A stretch of 64,000 bases of DNA from Paenibacillus silvae (GTDB taxonomy: Bacteria; Bacillota; Bacilli; Paenibacillales; Paenibacillaceae). This document shows positions 33,730 to 42,853 of this stretch, in pieces; position 1 is the first letter of the stretch; every line of letters begins with the position of its first letter. Location: the NCBI RefSeq assembly GCF_014639235.1, contig NZ_BMFU01000001.1, positions 62,001 through 126,000 on the forward strand. Direction: 5' to 3'. A program made the translations under genes and the position numbers. The notes beneath the pieces are model-generated. The model saw nothing but the letters and a program-made list of their open reading frames with translations, did not search any database and was not told the origin of the DNA.

Positions 33730-34010
33730 AAAAAAATCGTCGCCTTGTCTTCATAGACACAGGGACGATTAGAATAACCGTGGTACCACCCAAATTGCAT
33801 GAATAACCTCTCTGAACGTTCATACGCTCAAATACTGTAATCCATACCACTTTCAGCAATGTATCGTTTGCTCATCCGCTTGGTATTACCCAAGTACTCC
33901 AGAGTGTAATTCGCAGCCCTTGTATGTATCAGGTTCCATCAACCCCTGACTTTCTGTAACAGGGACAAAGCCGCTACTGCGCTCTATCAACGTATTTCTT
34001 GTATTTAATT
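33730..34010 (-). promoter_or_regulatory. Tyrosine T-box riboswitch leader of tyrS
   Basis: The T-box sequence TGGGTGGTACCACGG appears on the minus strand (core 33791-33778). The terminator stem AATCGTC...GACGATT with a T run lies at 33730-33770. The upstream stem I region contains GAACCTGATACATACAAGG, where UAC would be the tyrosine specifier. AGGTTATTC repeated on both sides fits the antiterminator. Uncharged tRNA-Tyr binding would favour read-through into tyrS. Confidence 0.9.
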
Positions 34011-34016
34011 ATAGCC

Positions 34017-34045
34017 AGTATAGCGGAACGTTATGGGCAATGCAA
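34017..34045 (-). promoter_or_regulatory. Sigma-A promoter of the tyrS leader
   Basis: TTGCAT (34045-34040) and TATACT (34022-34017) lie 17 bases apart on the minus strand, just before the T-box leader. A TATAAT at 34013-34008 is an alternative -10 with a weaker -35. Confidence 0.55.
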
Positions 34046-34142
34046 GCGTAAGTATTCCGATTACCCAATGCACAATAAAAATAAAAAGTTCTATTGCATA
34101 TAAAAGACGTTGTCCTAATAGACAATCAGCCAGTCGAATGAA

Positions 34143-34589
34143 TTATAACCCGATCCGAATCTGGTCTTGATAATAAGCATAGGCTTTCTCTACCACGTGG
34201 TCCTCGTTATTCCACAGCTGCTGATCCAGCTCATCCAGAAGCTGCTCTTGTTCAGCTCCAAGATATCGCGGAATGTCCCATAATGCCGTCAGCCTGTCAT
34301 CATCGGCCAAAGTCTCAATACAAGCGTACTGCTCTTGAATATTGCTTAGCACCTGATGAGCACCAATCGTATGCAGTGCCCGGCAGGCGAACTGATAAGC
34401 CTCTTCTCCCCAGTTGCAGAAAAACTGAATGAACCCGCCATTATAGACATCAGCCTCAAGCAGCCACAAGGCCGCAATCTCCTGTTCATGCACAGAAAGC
34501 GAGGCCCAGCCGCTTTCAGAGCTGTTCTTTTTCTCCACAAAAGCGAGTGCATAGTCATACCATACTTCCTGAATATCCTGTTCACTCAT
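34143..34589 (-). CDS. DUF4375 (DMP19-like) protein
   Basis: A 148-residue protein of the DMP19/DUF4375 family. The start is ATG 34589 (MSEQDIQEVWYDYALAFVE) with GGGAGAG upstream; earlier frame codons lie inside the preceding gene. The family signature is clear: LWLLEADVYNGGFIQFFCNW, GAHQVLSNI and DDDRLTALWDIPRYL. Family members often sit in contact-toxin immunity loci, but the activity is unproven. It overlaps the end of the Imm63-type gene by 8 bases, so they are translationally coupled. No toxin gene is seen nearby. Confidence 0.8.
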   Translation of the reverse strand: MSEQDIQEVWYDYALAFVEKKNSSESGWASLSVHEQEIAALWLLEADVYNGGFIQFFCNWGEEAYQFACRALHTIGAHQVLSNIQEQYACIETLADDDRLTALWDIPRYLGAEQEQLLDELDQQLWNNEDHVVEKAYAYYQDQIRIGL

Positions 34590-35064
34590 GCCGTTGCTCT
34601 CCCTTCTTCCTGGGCTGATAACTTTCCAGTTCGTGCCGTTTGCCGCCAAGATGCCATGAGAGATACGGATCACCGATGTTTTCAAAAGCCGCTCGAACGT
34701 TGTTTTCGATTTCCTCCCACACTTCACTTGTGTAGTCAAGATGTGTATTCACATTATCGACACCATATTTCTTGAGCAGGTTGACATGTGCAGCTGTGAA
34801 AATCATATCCTCCAGCAGCCAGTATAACACTTCTTCTGTCTGCTTCAACTTTCTAGTCAACGAAGGTACACCTCGTTCGTAGATCGTAACGATATAATTG
34901 TCATCTTCAATCTCGACGTAAGGTACCCCTTCCCATTTAAATGATTCACCCAAGCGGTTCACATAACTCTCCATCTGTTCCCTTGGATACACTGTCCGAG
35001 ATAACAACGAAAGGAGCTTTTCTACGAGTTCCTGTATACTTGGAATTTCGGATATGAGGGCCAC
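34582..35064 (-). CDS. Putative immunity protein, Imm63-like
   Basis: A 160-residue cytoplasmic protein starting at GTG 35064. It has the pattern of the Imm63 family: EIPSIQELVEKLLSLL at the start, YVEIEDDNYIVTIYERG in the middle, EEVLYWLLEDMIFTAAHVN, and the closing NIGDPYLSWHLGGKRHE. These proteins are predicted antidotes of polymorphic toxins. No cognate toxin is adjacent; selO lies upstream and tyrS downstream. It overlaps the DUF4375 gene by 8 bases. The ribosome site is close to the GTG (AGAAGG), so the start is somewhat uncertain. The family call rests on pattern memory and is moderate. Confidence 0.6.
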   Translation of the reverse strand: MALISEIPSIQELVEKLLSLLSRTVYPREQMESYVNRLGESFKWEGVPYVEIEDDNYIVTIYERGVPSLTRKLKQTEEVLYWLLEDMIFTAAHVNLLKKYGVDNVNTHLDYTSEVWEEIENNVRAAFENIGDPYLSWHLGGKRHELESYQPRKKGEQRHE

Positions 35065-35096
35065 CTACCTTCTCTGCTTTCTTCTGACACATTCTA

Positions 35097-35124
35097 ATGA
35101 AAAAGCTGCCCTGCGGCAGCTTTC
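35097..35124 (-). terminator. Terminator of selO
   Basis: AAAGCTGCC (35103-35111) and GGCAGCTTT (35116-35124) form a 9-bp perfect stem with a 4-base loop. The minus strand continues TTTTTC. Confidence 0.8.
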
Positions 35125-35151
35125 TCCCTTTTGTAGTTTACATCGTACCTG

Positions 35152-36621
35152 TCAGGTCCCGCAGAATGTCTTATACGCAGGATCACATGACACAGGCTTG
35201 GCAGCAAATTGCTCCTGTTCTGGCGTATATGCATAAGGATGCTGGAGAATATCCAGCAAAGGCTGAAGCAGCGTGTAGTCTCTATCCTGCTCCGCTCGTT
35301 CCAGCACCTCTTCTACTCGATCATTCCGTGGAATAACGGCAGGATTGCTCCGTTTCATCAGCTGCATCACCACATCAACAGATTCTGATTGTCTGCTTAA
35401 CCTGGCTTGCCAACGTTCGTACCAGTCATTCGAATCCGAATGGGTGCTCAGCGCCGAGCTTTCCCATCTGTTCTGTGTCAACGATACAAAAGTATTCGTG
35501 TAATCCGCAGCATGCTTTTCCATCAAGTCCAGCAGGTCTTTCACCAGCACTTCATCTTCTGATTCTTCGGAAAATAGCCCCAACTTGGCACGCATGCCCT
35601 GTAACCAGTATTGATGATACAACTCCGAGAACTGTGCAATAGCATCCTGGGCGATCTGTACAGCCTCATCTTCATCATCATGCAGCAGCGGCAGCAGAGT
35701 TTCTGCAAAACGCGCCAGATTCCAGCCTGCAATATATGGCTGATTCCCATAAGCATAACGCCCCTGTGTATCAATGGAGCTAAAAACCGTTGCAGGATTA
35801 TACGTATCCATAAAAGCACAGGGCCCGTAGTCAATCGTCTCTCCGCTGATGGCCATGTTATCCGTATTCATCACACCATGAATGAAGCCTACACACTGCC
35901 ATTTCGAAACAAGCTGCGCCTGAAGTCGGATCACTTCCTGAAGCAACCTCAGATAACACTGCTCGTTATGTTCAATCTGCGGAAAATGTCGCTGCAGCGT
36001 ATAGTCTGCCAACGCACGCAAATCCGCTACTCCCCCCCACCTCGCAGCAAACTGGAATGTAGCCACACGGATATGACTCGCCGCAACCCGGGTGAGAATA
36101 GCGCCTGGCCGCTCGGTTTCACGATAAATGCTCTCCCCCGTAGACACCACAGCCAGACTCCGTGTTGTCGGGATTCCCAGGCCATGCATTGCTTCACTGA
36201 TGATATATTCACGAAGCATGGGGCCAACAGCGGCACGTCCGTCTCCTCCGCGAGAGTAAGGTGTTCGCCCCGATCCTTTTAGCTGAATATCCAACCTGTC
36301 TCCTTTCGGGGTAATCTGCTCGCCCAGCAGGAGCGCACGTCCGTCTCCAAGCATATTAAAATTGCCAAATTGATGGCCTGCATAAGCCTGCGCCAGAGGC
36401 CTTGCACCATCGGGCAATGTATTGCCTGCAAATATCGCTGCACCTTCAGCATTTTCCAGTGCATCTGCCTTTAATCCAAGGGTGGCAGCCAGTGTTGTAT
36501 TCAATATGATCAATTCAGGCGACTGGACAGGTACTGCATTCTGGCTTGTATAAAAGGCTTGCGGCAGCTCAGCATAGCTGTGCTCCAGATTCCAGCCTGC
36601 TTCTACAGCTTTCTTTTTCAT
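35152..36621 (-). CDS. selO: Protein adenylyltransferase SelO (YdiU/UPF0061)
   Basis: A pseudokinase-fold enzyme that transfers AMP to Ser, Thr or Tyr of proteins, linked to oxidative stress. The product has 489 residues. Landmarks are AQAYAGHQFGNFNMLGDGRA, KGSGRTPYSRGGDGRAAVGP, PTTRSLAVVSTGE, VGFIHGVMNTDNMAISGET and DYGPCAFMDTYNP, which include the metal-binding Asn and Asp. It ends DPAYKTFCGT: the usual C-terminal Cys sits where eukaryotic SelO has selenocysteine. Here it is a normal Cys codon. AAGGAG lies 8 bases before the ATG. Confidence 0.96.
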   Translation of the reverse strand: MKKKAVEAGWNLEHSYAELPQAFYTSQNAVPVQSPELIILNTTLAATLGLKADALENAEGAAIFAGNTLPDGARPLAQAYAGHQFGNFNMLGDGRALLLGEQITPKGDRLDIQLKGSGRTPYSRGGDGRAAVGPMLREYIISEAMHGLGIPTTRSLAVVSTGESIYRETERPGAILTRVAASHIRVATFQFAARWGGVADLRALADYTLQRHFPQIEHNEQCYLRLLQEVIRLQAQLVSKWQCVGFIHGVMNTDNMAISGETIDYGPCAFMDTYNPATVFSSIDTQGRYAYGNQPYIAGWNLARFAETLLPLLHDDEDEAVQIAQDAIAQFSELYHQYWLQGMRAKLGLFSEESEDEVLVKDLLDLMEKHAADYTNTFVSLTQNRWESSALSTHSDSNDWYERWQARLSRQSESVDVVMQLMKRSNPAVIPRNDRVEEVLERAEQDRDYTLLQPLLDILQHPYAYTPEQEQFAAKPVSCDPAYKTFCGT

Positions 36622-36777
36622 GGGTCACGCTCCTTCTTTATAACAAAGTGTTCCTTTGTTTATCTTCGTGTAGCCTTTGTGAACCCATACTCATTTATGT
36701 AGTCGCATGGACATTTCAAGGTATTGCATTTCATATCTGACAAGCAGCATCTTACTGGACTCCAGCTTCTTCTTCGC

Positions 36778-37086
36778 TTACTTGGAAGGAATCGGATAAT
36801 CCGTAACGATCACATTATCGACCCAACCGTTCAGGGAAGCGACAAACGCCTGATGTGCAGGATGCGGACCATATGCGCGTAACGCTTCCTGATCTTCAAA
36901 CGTTACTCTTAATCCCAACGTAAAACCTTGAATCCGATCCGTCTCTTCGGTGATGTTCACTCCGGCGGTCAGATCAATTATTCCGGGAATCTGGTCCTGA
37001 AGCGCAAGCAATTGCGATACAAACTCCTGCTGCTTGGCAGGCGTAATCTTGTCATTAAACTTGAAAATGACCAAGTGTTCAAACAT
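36778..37086 (-). CDS. Dabb domain (stress-responsive A/B barrel) protein
   Basis: A 102-residue single-domain protein. The start is ATG 37086 (MFEHLVIFKFND), with AGGAG upstream; the frame extends 17 codons farther without a ribosome site. The Dabb signature is FEHLVIFKF at the start, TDRIQGFTLGLRVTFED in the middle and HPAHQAFVASLNGWVDNVIVTDY at the end. Dabb proteins are dimeric ferredoxin-like barrels; many have no defined reaction. It lies alone between selO and the araC gene. Confidence 0.9.
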   Translation of the reverse strand: MFEHLVIFKFNDKITPAKQQEFVSQLLALQDQIPGIIDLTAGVNITEETDRIQGFTLGLRVTFEDQEALRAYGPHPAHQAFVASLNGWVDNVIVTDYPIPSK

Positions 37087-37274
37087 CCTGTTCCAGCTCC
37101 TTAGAAGAACAATTTTACAACTATGGCGTGTCTCCATTATTTTAAATTAAACCTGTTCTGAACTCAAATGAATTCCCTCATCCCGCCATTTCGGTATAAT
37201 AAGCAATATCGTTCAAGAAAGCGGACTTGCATGCACGTTATACTATCGACAACTTACCAGAAAGAAGGTGCATC

Positions 37275-38126
37275 ATGAATCGCGAAGTTCGAACTGTCGT
37301 CTATGATAAAGATTTGAAGCTGGAGGCTTATCAATTTGAGGGCATCATGCAGAAGTTCCCGAATCATTTTCACGACTATTATGTGATCGGATTTATTGAA
37401 GAGGGCAAACGGCATCTGGTCTGCAACAATGAAGAATATATACTAAACAGCGGGGATATGATCGTTTTTAATCCACATGATCCGCATGCCTGCGAGCAGG
37501 TAGATGGGCGCAAGCTGGATTACCGGTGTATTAATATTCAGCCTGAGGTAATGCAGGAGTATGTGCGTGAGATTACAGGGCAAGCGTATTTACCACGCTT
37601 CACTGCCCCTGTCCTCTACCAAAGTGAGCTTGTGCCTTCGCTGCATGAACTGCATCAGATTATTCTTGATGAGCAGTCTGATTTCTGTAAAGAGGAGCTG
37701 CTGCTCCTGCTTCTGGATCAGATGCTCAAGGAATGCTGTGATCCCGGGCCGCCCGAACCTGCCCACCATGTTACTTTTGAGATAAGACAACTGTGCAGTT
37801 ATATTGAATCCCGTTACGCTGAAAACATCACCTTGAACGAACTATCCGAGATTTCAGGCATCAGTAAATACCATCTGCTGCGCCTGTTCACTCGTCAAAA
37901 AGGGATATCCCCCTACCGCTATCTGGAGACCATTCGCATTAATCAAGCCAAGCGCCTGCTGGAGCAGGGTTTGCAGCCTATTGATGTTGCTGTACAGACA
38001 GGTTTCAGCGATCAGAGCCATTTCACTAACTTTTTCAAAAAATTGATCGGTTTAACCCCCAAGCAGTACAGTCGCGTTTTCAATCACGGTCCAGAATCAG
38101 CTCGCTTGCAGGAGAGTGTTCAATGA
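37275..38126 (+). CDS. AraC-family regulator with cupin sensor domain
   Basis: A 283-residue AraC-type activator. The start is ATG 37275 (MNREVRTVVYDKDL) after AAGAAGG. Residues 20-150 are a cupin ligand-binding domain (FPNHFHDYYVIGFIEEGKRH and SGDMIVFNPHDPHACEQ). Residues 185-275 are the two HTH units (LNELSEISGISKYHLLRLF and IDVAVQTGFSDQSHFTNFF, then GLTPKQY). Its end overlaps the EamA transporter gene by ATGA, so it probably controls that exporter, perhaps in response to its substrate. A TATAAT at 37195-37200 may be its promoter -10, with no good -35. Confidence 0.93.
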   Translation: MNREVRTVVYDKDLKLEAYQFEGIMQKFPNHFHDYYVIGFIEEGKRHLVCNNEEYILNSGDMIVFNPHDPHACEQVDGRKLDYRCINIQPEVMQEYVREITGQAYLPRFTAPVLYQSELVPSLHELHQIILDEQSDFCKEELLLLLLDQMLKECCDPGPPEPAHHVTFEIRQLCSYIESRYAENITLNELSEISGISKYHLLRLFTRQKGISPYRYLETIRINQAKRLLEQGLQPIDVAVQTGFSDQSHFTNFFKKLIGLTPKQYSRVFNHGPESARLQESVQ

Positions 38127-39064
38127 CTTCAATACGTCATCATAGCCATAGGTCTACCGGACATCTTCTTGCTTTGTTTACCATCCTGATCTGGGGAACA
38201 ACCTTTGTTTCGACTAAAGTGTTATTGGTGGAATTCACACCGATCGAAATTTTGCTGTTTCGTTTCCTGATCGGGTATGTCATCTTATGCATTATCTATC
38301 CGCGATTTCAGTGGATCGTGTCCATTCGGGACGAAGCGTTATACATCTGTGCTGGCTTATGCGGCGTAACCTTATACTTTCTTATTGAAAATCTTGCCTT
38401 AGTGTATACAACAGCTTCCAATGCAGGCATCATCGTATCTGTCGCTCCTTTCTTTACCGCTGTATTTGCCCACTTCTTTCTGGATGGAGAAAAGATAACC
38501 CGCCGCTTCCTGGCCGGATTCGCCATAGCGATATGTGGCATCATACTTGTTACATTCAACGGCAGTTATATGTTACAGCTAAACCCTGTCGGAGATTTGC
38601 TTGCCTTCATTGCTCCTGTGGTATGGGCCATTTACTCTGTGCTGATGCGTAAAATCAGCTCACGCAAGGTTCATATGATTGGAGCAACACGCAAAGTTTT
38701 TTTCTACGGCCTGCTCTTCATGCTGCCAGCGCTGTTTCTGTTTGATTTTGAACTGAACCTTGCCCGGTTCTATCACATCTCTAACATTTCCAATCTGCTC
38801 TTCCTTGGCGTAGGCGCTTCTGCTCTGTGCTTTGTGACCTGGAATCAAGCTGTCAAGCTGCTTGGAGCAATCCACACCAGCGTGTATATCTATGTTGTGC
38901 CTGTAATTACGGTGGTGTCCTCCGCCCTTATTCTTCATGAACGATTGACATGGGTGAGCATTCTGGGCGCATCCCTTACGCTCTATGGTTCTTATGTTTC
39001 AGAGAGTAATTCGAGAAAAAACAAAAAGAATTTTACTTTATGCAAATTACACCGCAACGCTTGA
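38123..39064 (+). CDS. DMT superfamily transporter, EamA type
   Basis: A 313-residue membrane protein with about ten helices in two EamA repeats. The first repeat starts LALFTILIWGTTFVSTKVLL and includes FLIENLALVYTTASNAGI. The second includes VWAIYSVLMRKISS and FVTWNQAVKLLGAIHTSVYI, ending WVSILGASLTLYGSYVSES. EamA proteins export amino acids or metabolites. The start overlaps the araC gene by 4 bases, and a terminator follows. The substrate is unknown, but coupling to an AraC/cupin sensor suggests one inducible ligand. Confidence 0.93.
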   Translation: MTSIRHHSHRSTGHLLALFTILIWGTTFVSTKVLLVEFTPIEILLFRFLIGYVILCIIYPRFQWIVSIRDEALYICAGLCGVTLYFLIENLALVYTTASNAGIIVSVAPFFTAVFAHFFLDGEKITRRFLAGFAIAICGIILVTFNGSYMLQLNPVGDLLAFIAPVVWAIYSVLMRKISSRKVHMIGATRKVFFYGLLFMLPALFLFDFELNLARFYHISNISNLLFLGVGASALCFVTWNQAVKLLGAIHTSVYIYVVPVITVVSSALILHERLTWVSILGASLTLYGSYVSESNSRKNKKNFTLCKLHRNA

Positions 39065-39108
39065 TTCACTCCTGTCGTAAACATACGTAAAAACGTGTGT
39101 GAAAAAAC

Positions 39109-39150
39109 GAAAGACACGCCCCTTTCAATGGGTTCGTGTCTTATTGTTTT
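39109..39150 (+). terminator. Bidirectional terminator between EamA gene and pseudouridine synthase gene
   Basis: AAGACACG (39111-39118) and CGTGTCTT (39135-39142) form an 8-bp stem with an inner CCC/GGG. ATTGTTTT follows on the plus strand and TCGTTTTTTC on the minus strand. Confidence 0.82.
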
Positions 39151-39220
39151 ATTGTCAGCCCCCGCAGCCTTGCGCGAACGATTCTGCCATTTCTACCGCG
39201 TTGAATAAACGCTTATTCGA

Positions 39221-39934
39221 TTATCCCTCATACCCGGGATCATTTAAACGAGACATTAACAGCTCGAGCTCCTGCTTCTGCAAGTGTCTCCATTCTCCCC
39301 GTTTTAACCGCTCATCCAACGTAATGTTCATAATGCGAACCCGCTCCAGCTTCAATACCCTGTATCCGAGTGCCTTACACATTCGGCGAATTTGCAAATT
39401 CAGCCCCTGTGTCAAAATGATACGAAAAACCTTCTCATTCTCCTTCTTCACTTCACAAGGCTTGGTCACCACGTTTAAAATTTCCACACCAGCTGACATC
39501 TGCTGTACAAATGAATCCGAGATGGGCTTGTCTACAGTGACGATATACTCTTTTTCATGATTATGCTCTGATCGCATCATCTTGTTCACAATATCTCCAT
39601 CATTGGTCAGCAGTATCAACCCCTCCGACGCTTTATCCAGACGGCCAACCGCAAATATGCGTGCAGGGTAGTTGATGTATTGAATGATATTGCCTTCAAC
39701 ATGTTCAGCAGCAGTGCAGACGATGCCAACGGGTTTGTTCAGCAGGATGTACACGGCTTCCGGATTTCGCTGTGGGATGCTCTCACCATCCATAAGCACA
39801 ACGTCTCCAGGTTGCACCGTATCTCCCTTTACACATACCTTGCCATTAATCGTAATCCTGCCAGCTGCAATTCTCCTTGTCGTCTCCCTGCGAGAGCAGT
39901 ATCCCGTCTCACTTATGTATTTGTTGATTAACAT
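39221..39934 (-). CDS. 23S rRNA pseudouridine synthase, RluF/RluB type
   Basis: A 237-residue enzyme that isomerises uridine in RNA. Residues 1-55 are an S4 RNA-binding domain (MLINKYISETGYCSRRETTR). The catalytic domain follows with YILLNKPVGIVCT, the catalytic Asp in AVGRLDKASEGLILLTND and the ending EKEYIVTVDKPI, LTQGLNLQIRRMCKALGY. These patterns fit the RsuA/RluB/RluF branch, closest to RluF. It stands alone between two plus-strand operons. The exact target uridine cannot be read from the sequence. Confidence 0.92.
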   Translation of the reverse strand: MLINKYISETGYCSRRETTRRIAAGRITINGKVCVKGDTVQPGDVVLMDGESIPQRNPEAVYILLNKPVGIVCTAAEHVEGNIIQYINYPARIFAVGRLDKASEGLILLTNDGDIVNKMMRSEHNHEKEYIVTVDKPISDSFVQQMSAGVEILNVVTKPCEVKKENEKVFRIILTQGLNLQIRRMCKALGYRVLKLERVRIMNITLDERLKRGEWRHLQKQELELLMSRLNDPGYEG

Positions 39935-40129
39935 AATTCACCGCATTTCCTCGTTTTACTCCATCATATTTCATCATTCATTATCATCGTCGTCCAGAAA
40001 CCAAACTTCATCTTCTCATGGATTGACTCCTGAAGCAACTGCTGCTCGCACAGTATAAAATCCATGTCAGATATTGCGACCGAGAAACGTTACCTCGCCA
40101 AGCTTTAACATAATTTTACAAAAAATAGC

Positions 40130-40157
40130 TTGTACATTTTCAAATTTATGGTATAAA
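40130..40157 (+). promoter_or_regulatory. Promoter of the MFS-aminotransferase-dehydrogenase-HAD operon
   Basis: TTGTAC (40130-40135) and TATAAA (40152-40157) are 16 bases apart. Just downstream, TGAAA and TTTCA (about 40164-40184) form a small inverted repeat over the start region that could bind a regulator. Confidence 0.5.
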
Positions 40158-40221
40158 TTAGATGTGAAAATAAACATATATTTCAATTTATAAACTTTAT
40201 ATCCATTTAGGAGGTACACAT

Positions 40222-41433
40222 TTGAGAAGGATCTTCGCTTTAAGCTGCGGTTTCTATCTGTTAATCGGCATAACCAGCGTAGTTCTGGGTGCACTTCTGC
40301 CTGTTTTACTGCCACATTACGAGCGCGGCTACAGTGACGGAGGATTTTTGCTATTTTTGCAGTTTCTCGGCTTTCTTGTCGGTGTTCTGCTGTCTCCCTC
40401 CATGACTGCCAAAATGGGTCGCAAATGGATGCTCACGCTGGCATTGATCTGCATCGTGGCAGCTTATCTTCTGCTTGGCTGGTTGCCATCATGGGAGATC
40501 GTGCTGCTGTTAACCGTTATCGTAGGCTTTGGCTCAGGGATTATCGAACCTTCCGTAGGAGCCTTCACGATTGAATTTACAGAGAACCAGAAAGCCGTTG
40601 CCATGTCCAAGCTCGATGTCTTCTTCGCACTGGGTGCACTTCTTATTCCCGCCGCTGCGGCCTTGTTTATCTGGCTGGAACAGTGGCACCTCACCTTCTT
40701 TACCGTTGCGATTCTGGCTTTCATGCTCATGCTGCTGTGGGTAAGCATGCCACGATCTGCCGCACAATACCTGGAGCAAGCCGGAGAGAATACGTCTGAC
40801 CAAAGAACAGAGAAGAGATCCCGTTATTCCAAAAAACAGCTGGGGCTGCTAACCATCTTTGTCGTGTTTTTCTTTGTGTATATGGGGCTTGAGCTTGGGC
40901 TGATGAATTTCCTGCCCTCCATTCTTGTGGAGCGTCTGGAGCTGTCGGAATCCATCGCTTCCCTTAGTGTTTCCATTTTGTGGATCGCGATGATTGTGGG
41001 CCGTCTTTTCTCGGGTAAAATTGCTGAAGCCGTGCAGTATATGCCGTTCCTGATCTGGAGCACGGTCGGAACATTACTGTTTACCATGTCCATGGTCTTT
41101 GTATCTGGTCAATGGGTCACATACGTGCTGATTTTTGGTACAGGTCTGTTTATGTCCGGGCTATTCTGTATTGCGCTGGTCTATGCCAACGTACTGATCC
41201 CTGGTATGACGGAAAGAACGACCAGCATTCTCATCGCTTCCGGCGGCATCGGTGGTGCAGTCTTGCAATATCTAACTGGGTGGAGCATGAGTGCATGGCC
41301 TGTTATTGGAACCATCTGGATTTTGGCAGGATTCTGCCTCCTTTTATTACTGACCCTTCTGCTTTCCTATCTCTGGAACACTCGACAGGATATGCTCGGC
41401 TCAACCTTCACACAGCAAACCAAGGAAATATAA
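40222..41433 (+). CDS. MFS transporter
   Basis: A 403-residue membrane protein with about 12 helices. The start is TTG at 40222, placed by AGGAGG at 40210-40215. It shows GGFLLFLQFLGFLVGVLL, the MFS loop TAKMGRKWMLTLALIC between helices 2 and 3, FGSGIIEPSVGAFTIEF, and the central basic loop RTEKRSRYSKKQ. It resembles FucP/sugar-type and drug-efflux MFS proteins, so sugar uptake or product export are both open. It leads the operon with aminotransferase, dehydrogenase and HAD genes (gaps 116, 65 and 99 bases), so it likely moves their substrate or product. Confidence 0.92.
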   Translation: MRRIFALSCGFYLLIGITSVVLGALLPVLLPHYERGYSDGGFLLFLQFLGFLVGVLLSPSMTAKMGRKWMLTLALICIVAAYLLLGWLPSWEIVLLLTVIVGFGSGIIEPSVGAFTIEFTENQKAVAMSKLDVFFALGALLIPAAAALFIWLEQWHLTFFTVAILAFMLMLLWVSMPRSAAQYLEQAGENTSDQRTEKRSRYSKKQLGLLTIFVVFFFVYMGLELGLMNFLPSILVERLELSESIASLSVSILWIAMIVGRLFSGKIAEAVQYMPFLIWSTVGTLLFTMSMVFVSGQWVTYVLIFGTGLFMSGLFCIALVYANVLIPGMTERTTSILIASGGIGGAVLQYLTGWSMSAWPVIGTIWILAGFCLLLLLTLLLSYLWNTRQDMLGSTFTQQTKEI

Positions 41434-41549
41434 ATTCCAGCATCACAAAATACATTCACTTGAAGTCTTGAAAGGGGTGATGCAGCCCATCCGGAAAAAA
41501 TTCGTATAGTTTAACCCAGCTTGTACACCAAAATATTGGAGGAAATTGC

Positions 41550-42788
41550 ATGCAGACTTTAACCAATAACCGCTTTACAGTCGGAAACGGGATTAAGTTG
41601 ATTGACGATTCAGGTGTGGAATACCTTGACGGCGTCTCGGGCACGTTTAATCTGTCACTGGGTTATAATCACCCGCATGTAGTCCGTAAAATTCAGGAAC
41701 AGGTCGGCAATCTTACGCATATGTCCTCCTCCTTCACCGAACCTTATGTCAATGAGGTGCTGGATCACTTGGTCGAATACGCTCCTAACGATATCAATAC
41801 CGGATGGATGCGGGATATTACCGGGTCCACAGCCAATGAGTGCGCAACGAAAATAGCTCAAAAGTATACTGGCTCAACGGATATTATCAGCCTGTATCTC
41901 TCTCACCATGGACAGACCCAATTTGCAACAGGCATCTCGGGTAATGCCTTCAGACGCAAACGTTTCCCCAACTCTTCTGCCGCCAATGCGGTTCATGTAC
42001 CCGCTCCGTATTGTTACCGTTGCCCGTTCAAAAGCGAAAGCAGCGAATGTGGCTATCAATGTGTTGAAGCGATATCAGATGCGATTGATTACGCAAGCTC
42101 AGGCTCCGTTGCCTGCATGATTATTGAACCGATCCTCGGAAATGGCGGCAACATCATGCCTCCGCTCGGATATTTCCAACGTCTGCGCAAGTTATGTGAT
42201 GAGAACAACATGCTGCTGATTGCCGATGAAGTCCAGACCGGGATCGGTCGGACAGGCACCATGTTTGCCAGCGAGCTGTTTGATATTCGTCCCGACATGA
42301 TTACCCTTGCCAAAGGTTTGGGCGGCATCGGAGTACCCGTGGCTGCTGTGCTGATGCAATCCCGGTTAAACGTGCTGGAGAAGCACGAGCACTCCTTCAC
42401 CTCAGGAAGCAATCTCATTTCGGTTACTGCAGCCAAATCCACGCTTGAAGTTGTCTCAGAACCCGGTTTCCTCGATGCAGTGAAACGTAAAGGCATGTTA
42501 CTCGGAGGATTGCTGCAGGAGCTTGCGCAGAAATACCCGAGTATTGGTGAAGCCCGCGGTGTCGGGCTGATGTGGGGGCTGGAAATTGTCGGTGATCAGA
42601 ACGAACCGGATACGCCAAAGACCAACGCCATTATAGACCGTGCTTTTACAGACCAGCACCTGATCCTGCGCAGTTCACGCTATGGCTTTGGCAACGTTGT
42701 TAAAGTAAGGCCGTCCCTGACCACAACGGAAGATGAGCTGGTTGAGATTGTTGACCGATTGGACAAGGTTCTGGCAAGCGTTCATTAA
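41550..42788 (+). CDS. Class III PLP-dependent aminotransferase (possibly GabT1-like, azasugar type)
   Basis: A 412-residue fold-type I aminotransferase, ribosome site GGAGG. Family features are SLGYNHPHVVRKIQEQ, DITGSTANECATKIA, LYLSHHGQTQFATGISGN, the Asp in MLLIADEVQTGIGRTG and the PLP lysine in MITLAKGLGGIGVPVA. A Cys-bearing loop APYCYRCPFKSESSECGYQC near residue 150 is unusual for GABA aminotransferases. It is followed by a zinc dehydrogenase and a HAD phosphatase. Aminotransferase, phosphatase and dehydrogenase are the three activities of the azasugar (nojirimycin-type) pathway known from Bacillus. That role is inference; GABA or ornithine-type transamination remains possible. Confidence 0.88.
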   Translation: MQTLTNNRFTVGNGIKLIDDSGVEYLDGVSGTFNLSLGYNHPHVVRKIQEQVGNLTHMSSSFTEPYVNEVLDHLVEYAPNDINTGWMRDITGSTANECATKIAQKYTGSTDIISLYLSHHGQTQFATGISGNAFRRKRFPNSSAANAVHVPAPYCYRCPFKSESSECGYQCVEAISDAIDYASSGSVACMIIEPILGNGGNIMPPLGYFQRLRKLCDENNMLLIADEVQTGIGRTGTMFASELFDIRPDMITLAKGLGGIGVPVAAVLMQSRLNVLEKHEHSFTSGSNLISVTAAKSTLEVVSEPGFLDAVKRKGMLLGGLLQELAQKYPSIGEARGVGLMWGLEIVGDQNEPDTPKTNAIIDRAFTDQHLILRSSRYGFGNVVKVRPSLTTTEDELVEIVDRLDKVLASVH

Positions 42789-42853
42789 ACATTTTTATCT
42801 TACCGAACCCATAGTTAGCACCGAGCAATCATTAATCATTAGGAGGTCTGATC

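Noticed and set aside
35152..35200. Selenocysteine at the SelO C-terminus
   Set aside because: The codon is an ordinary Cys codon in KTFCGT followed by the stop. Nothing suggests UGA recoding.
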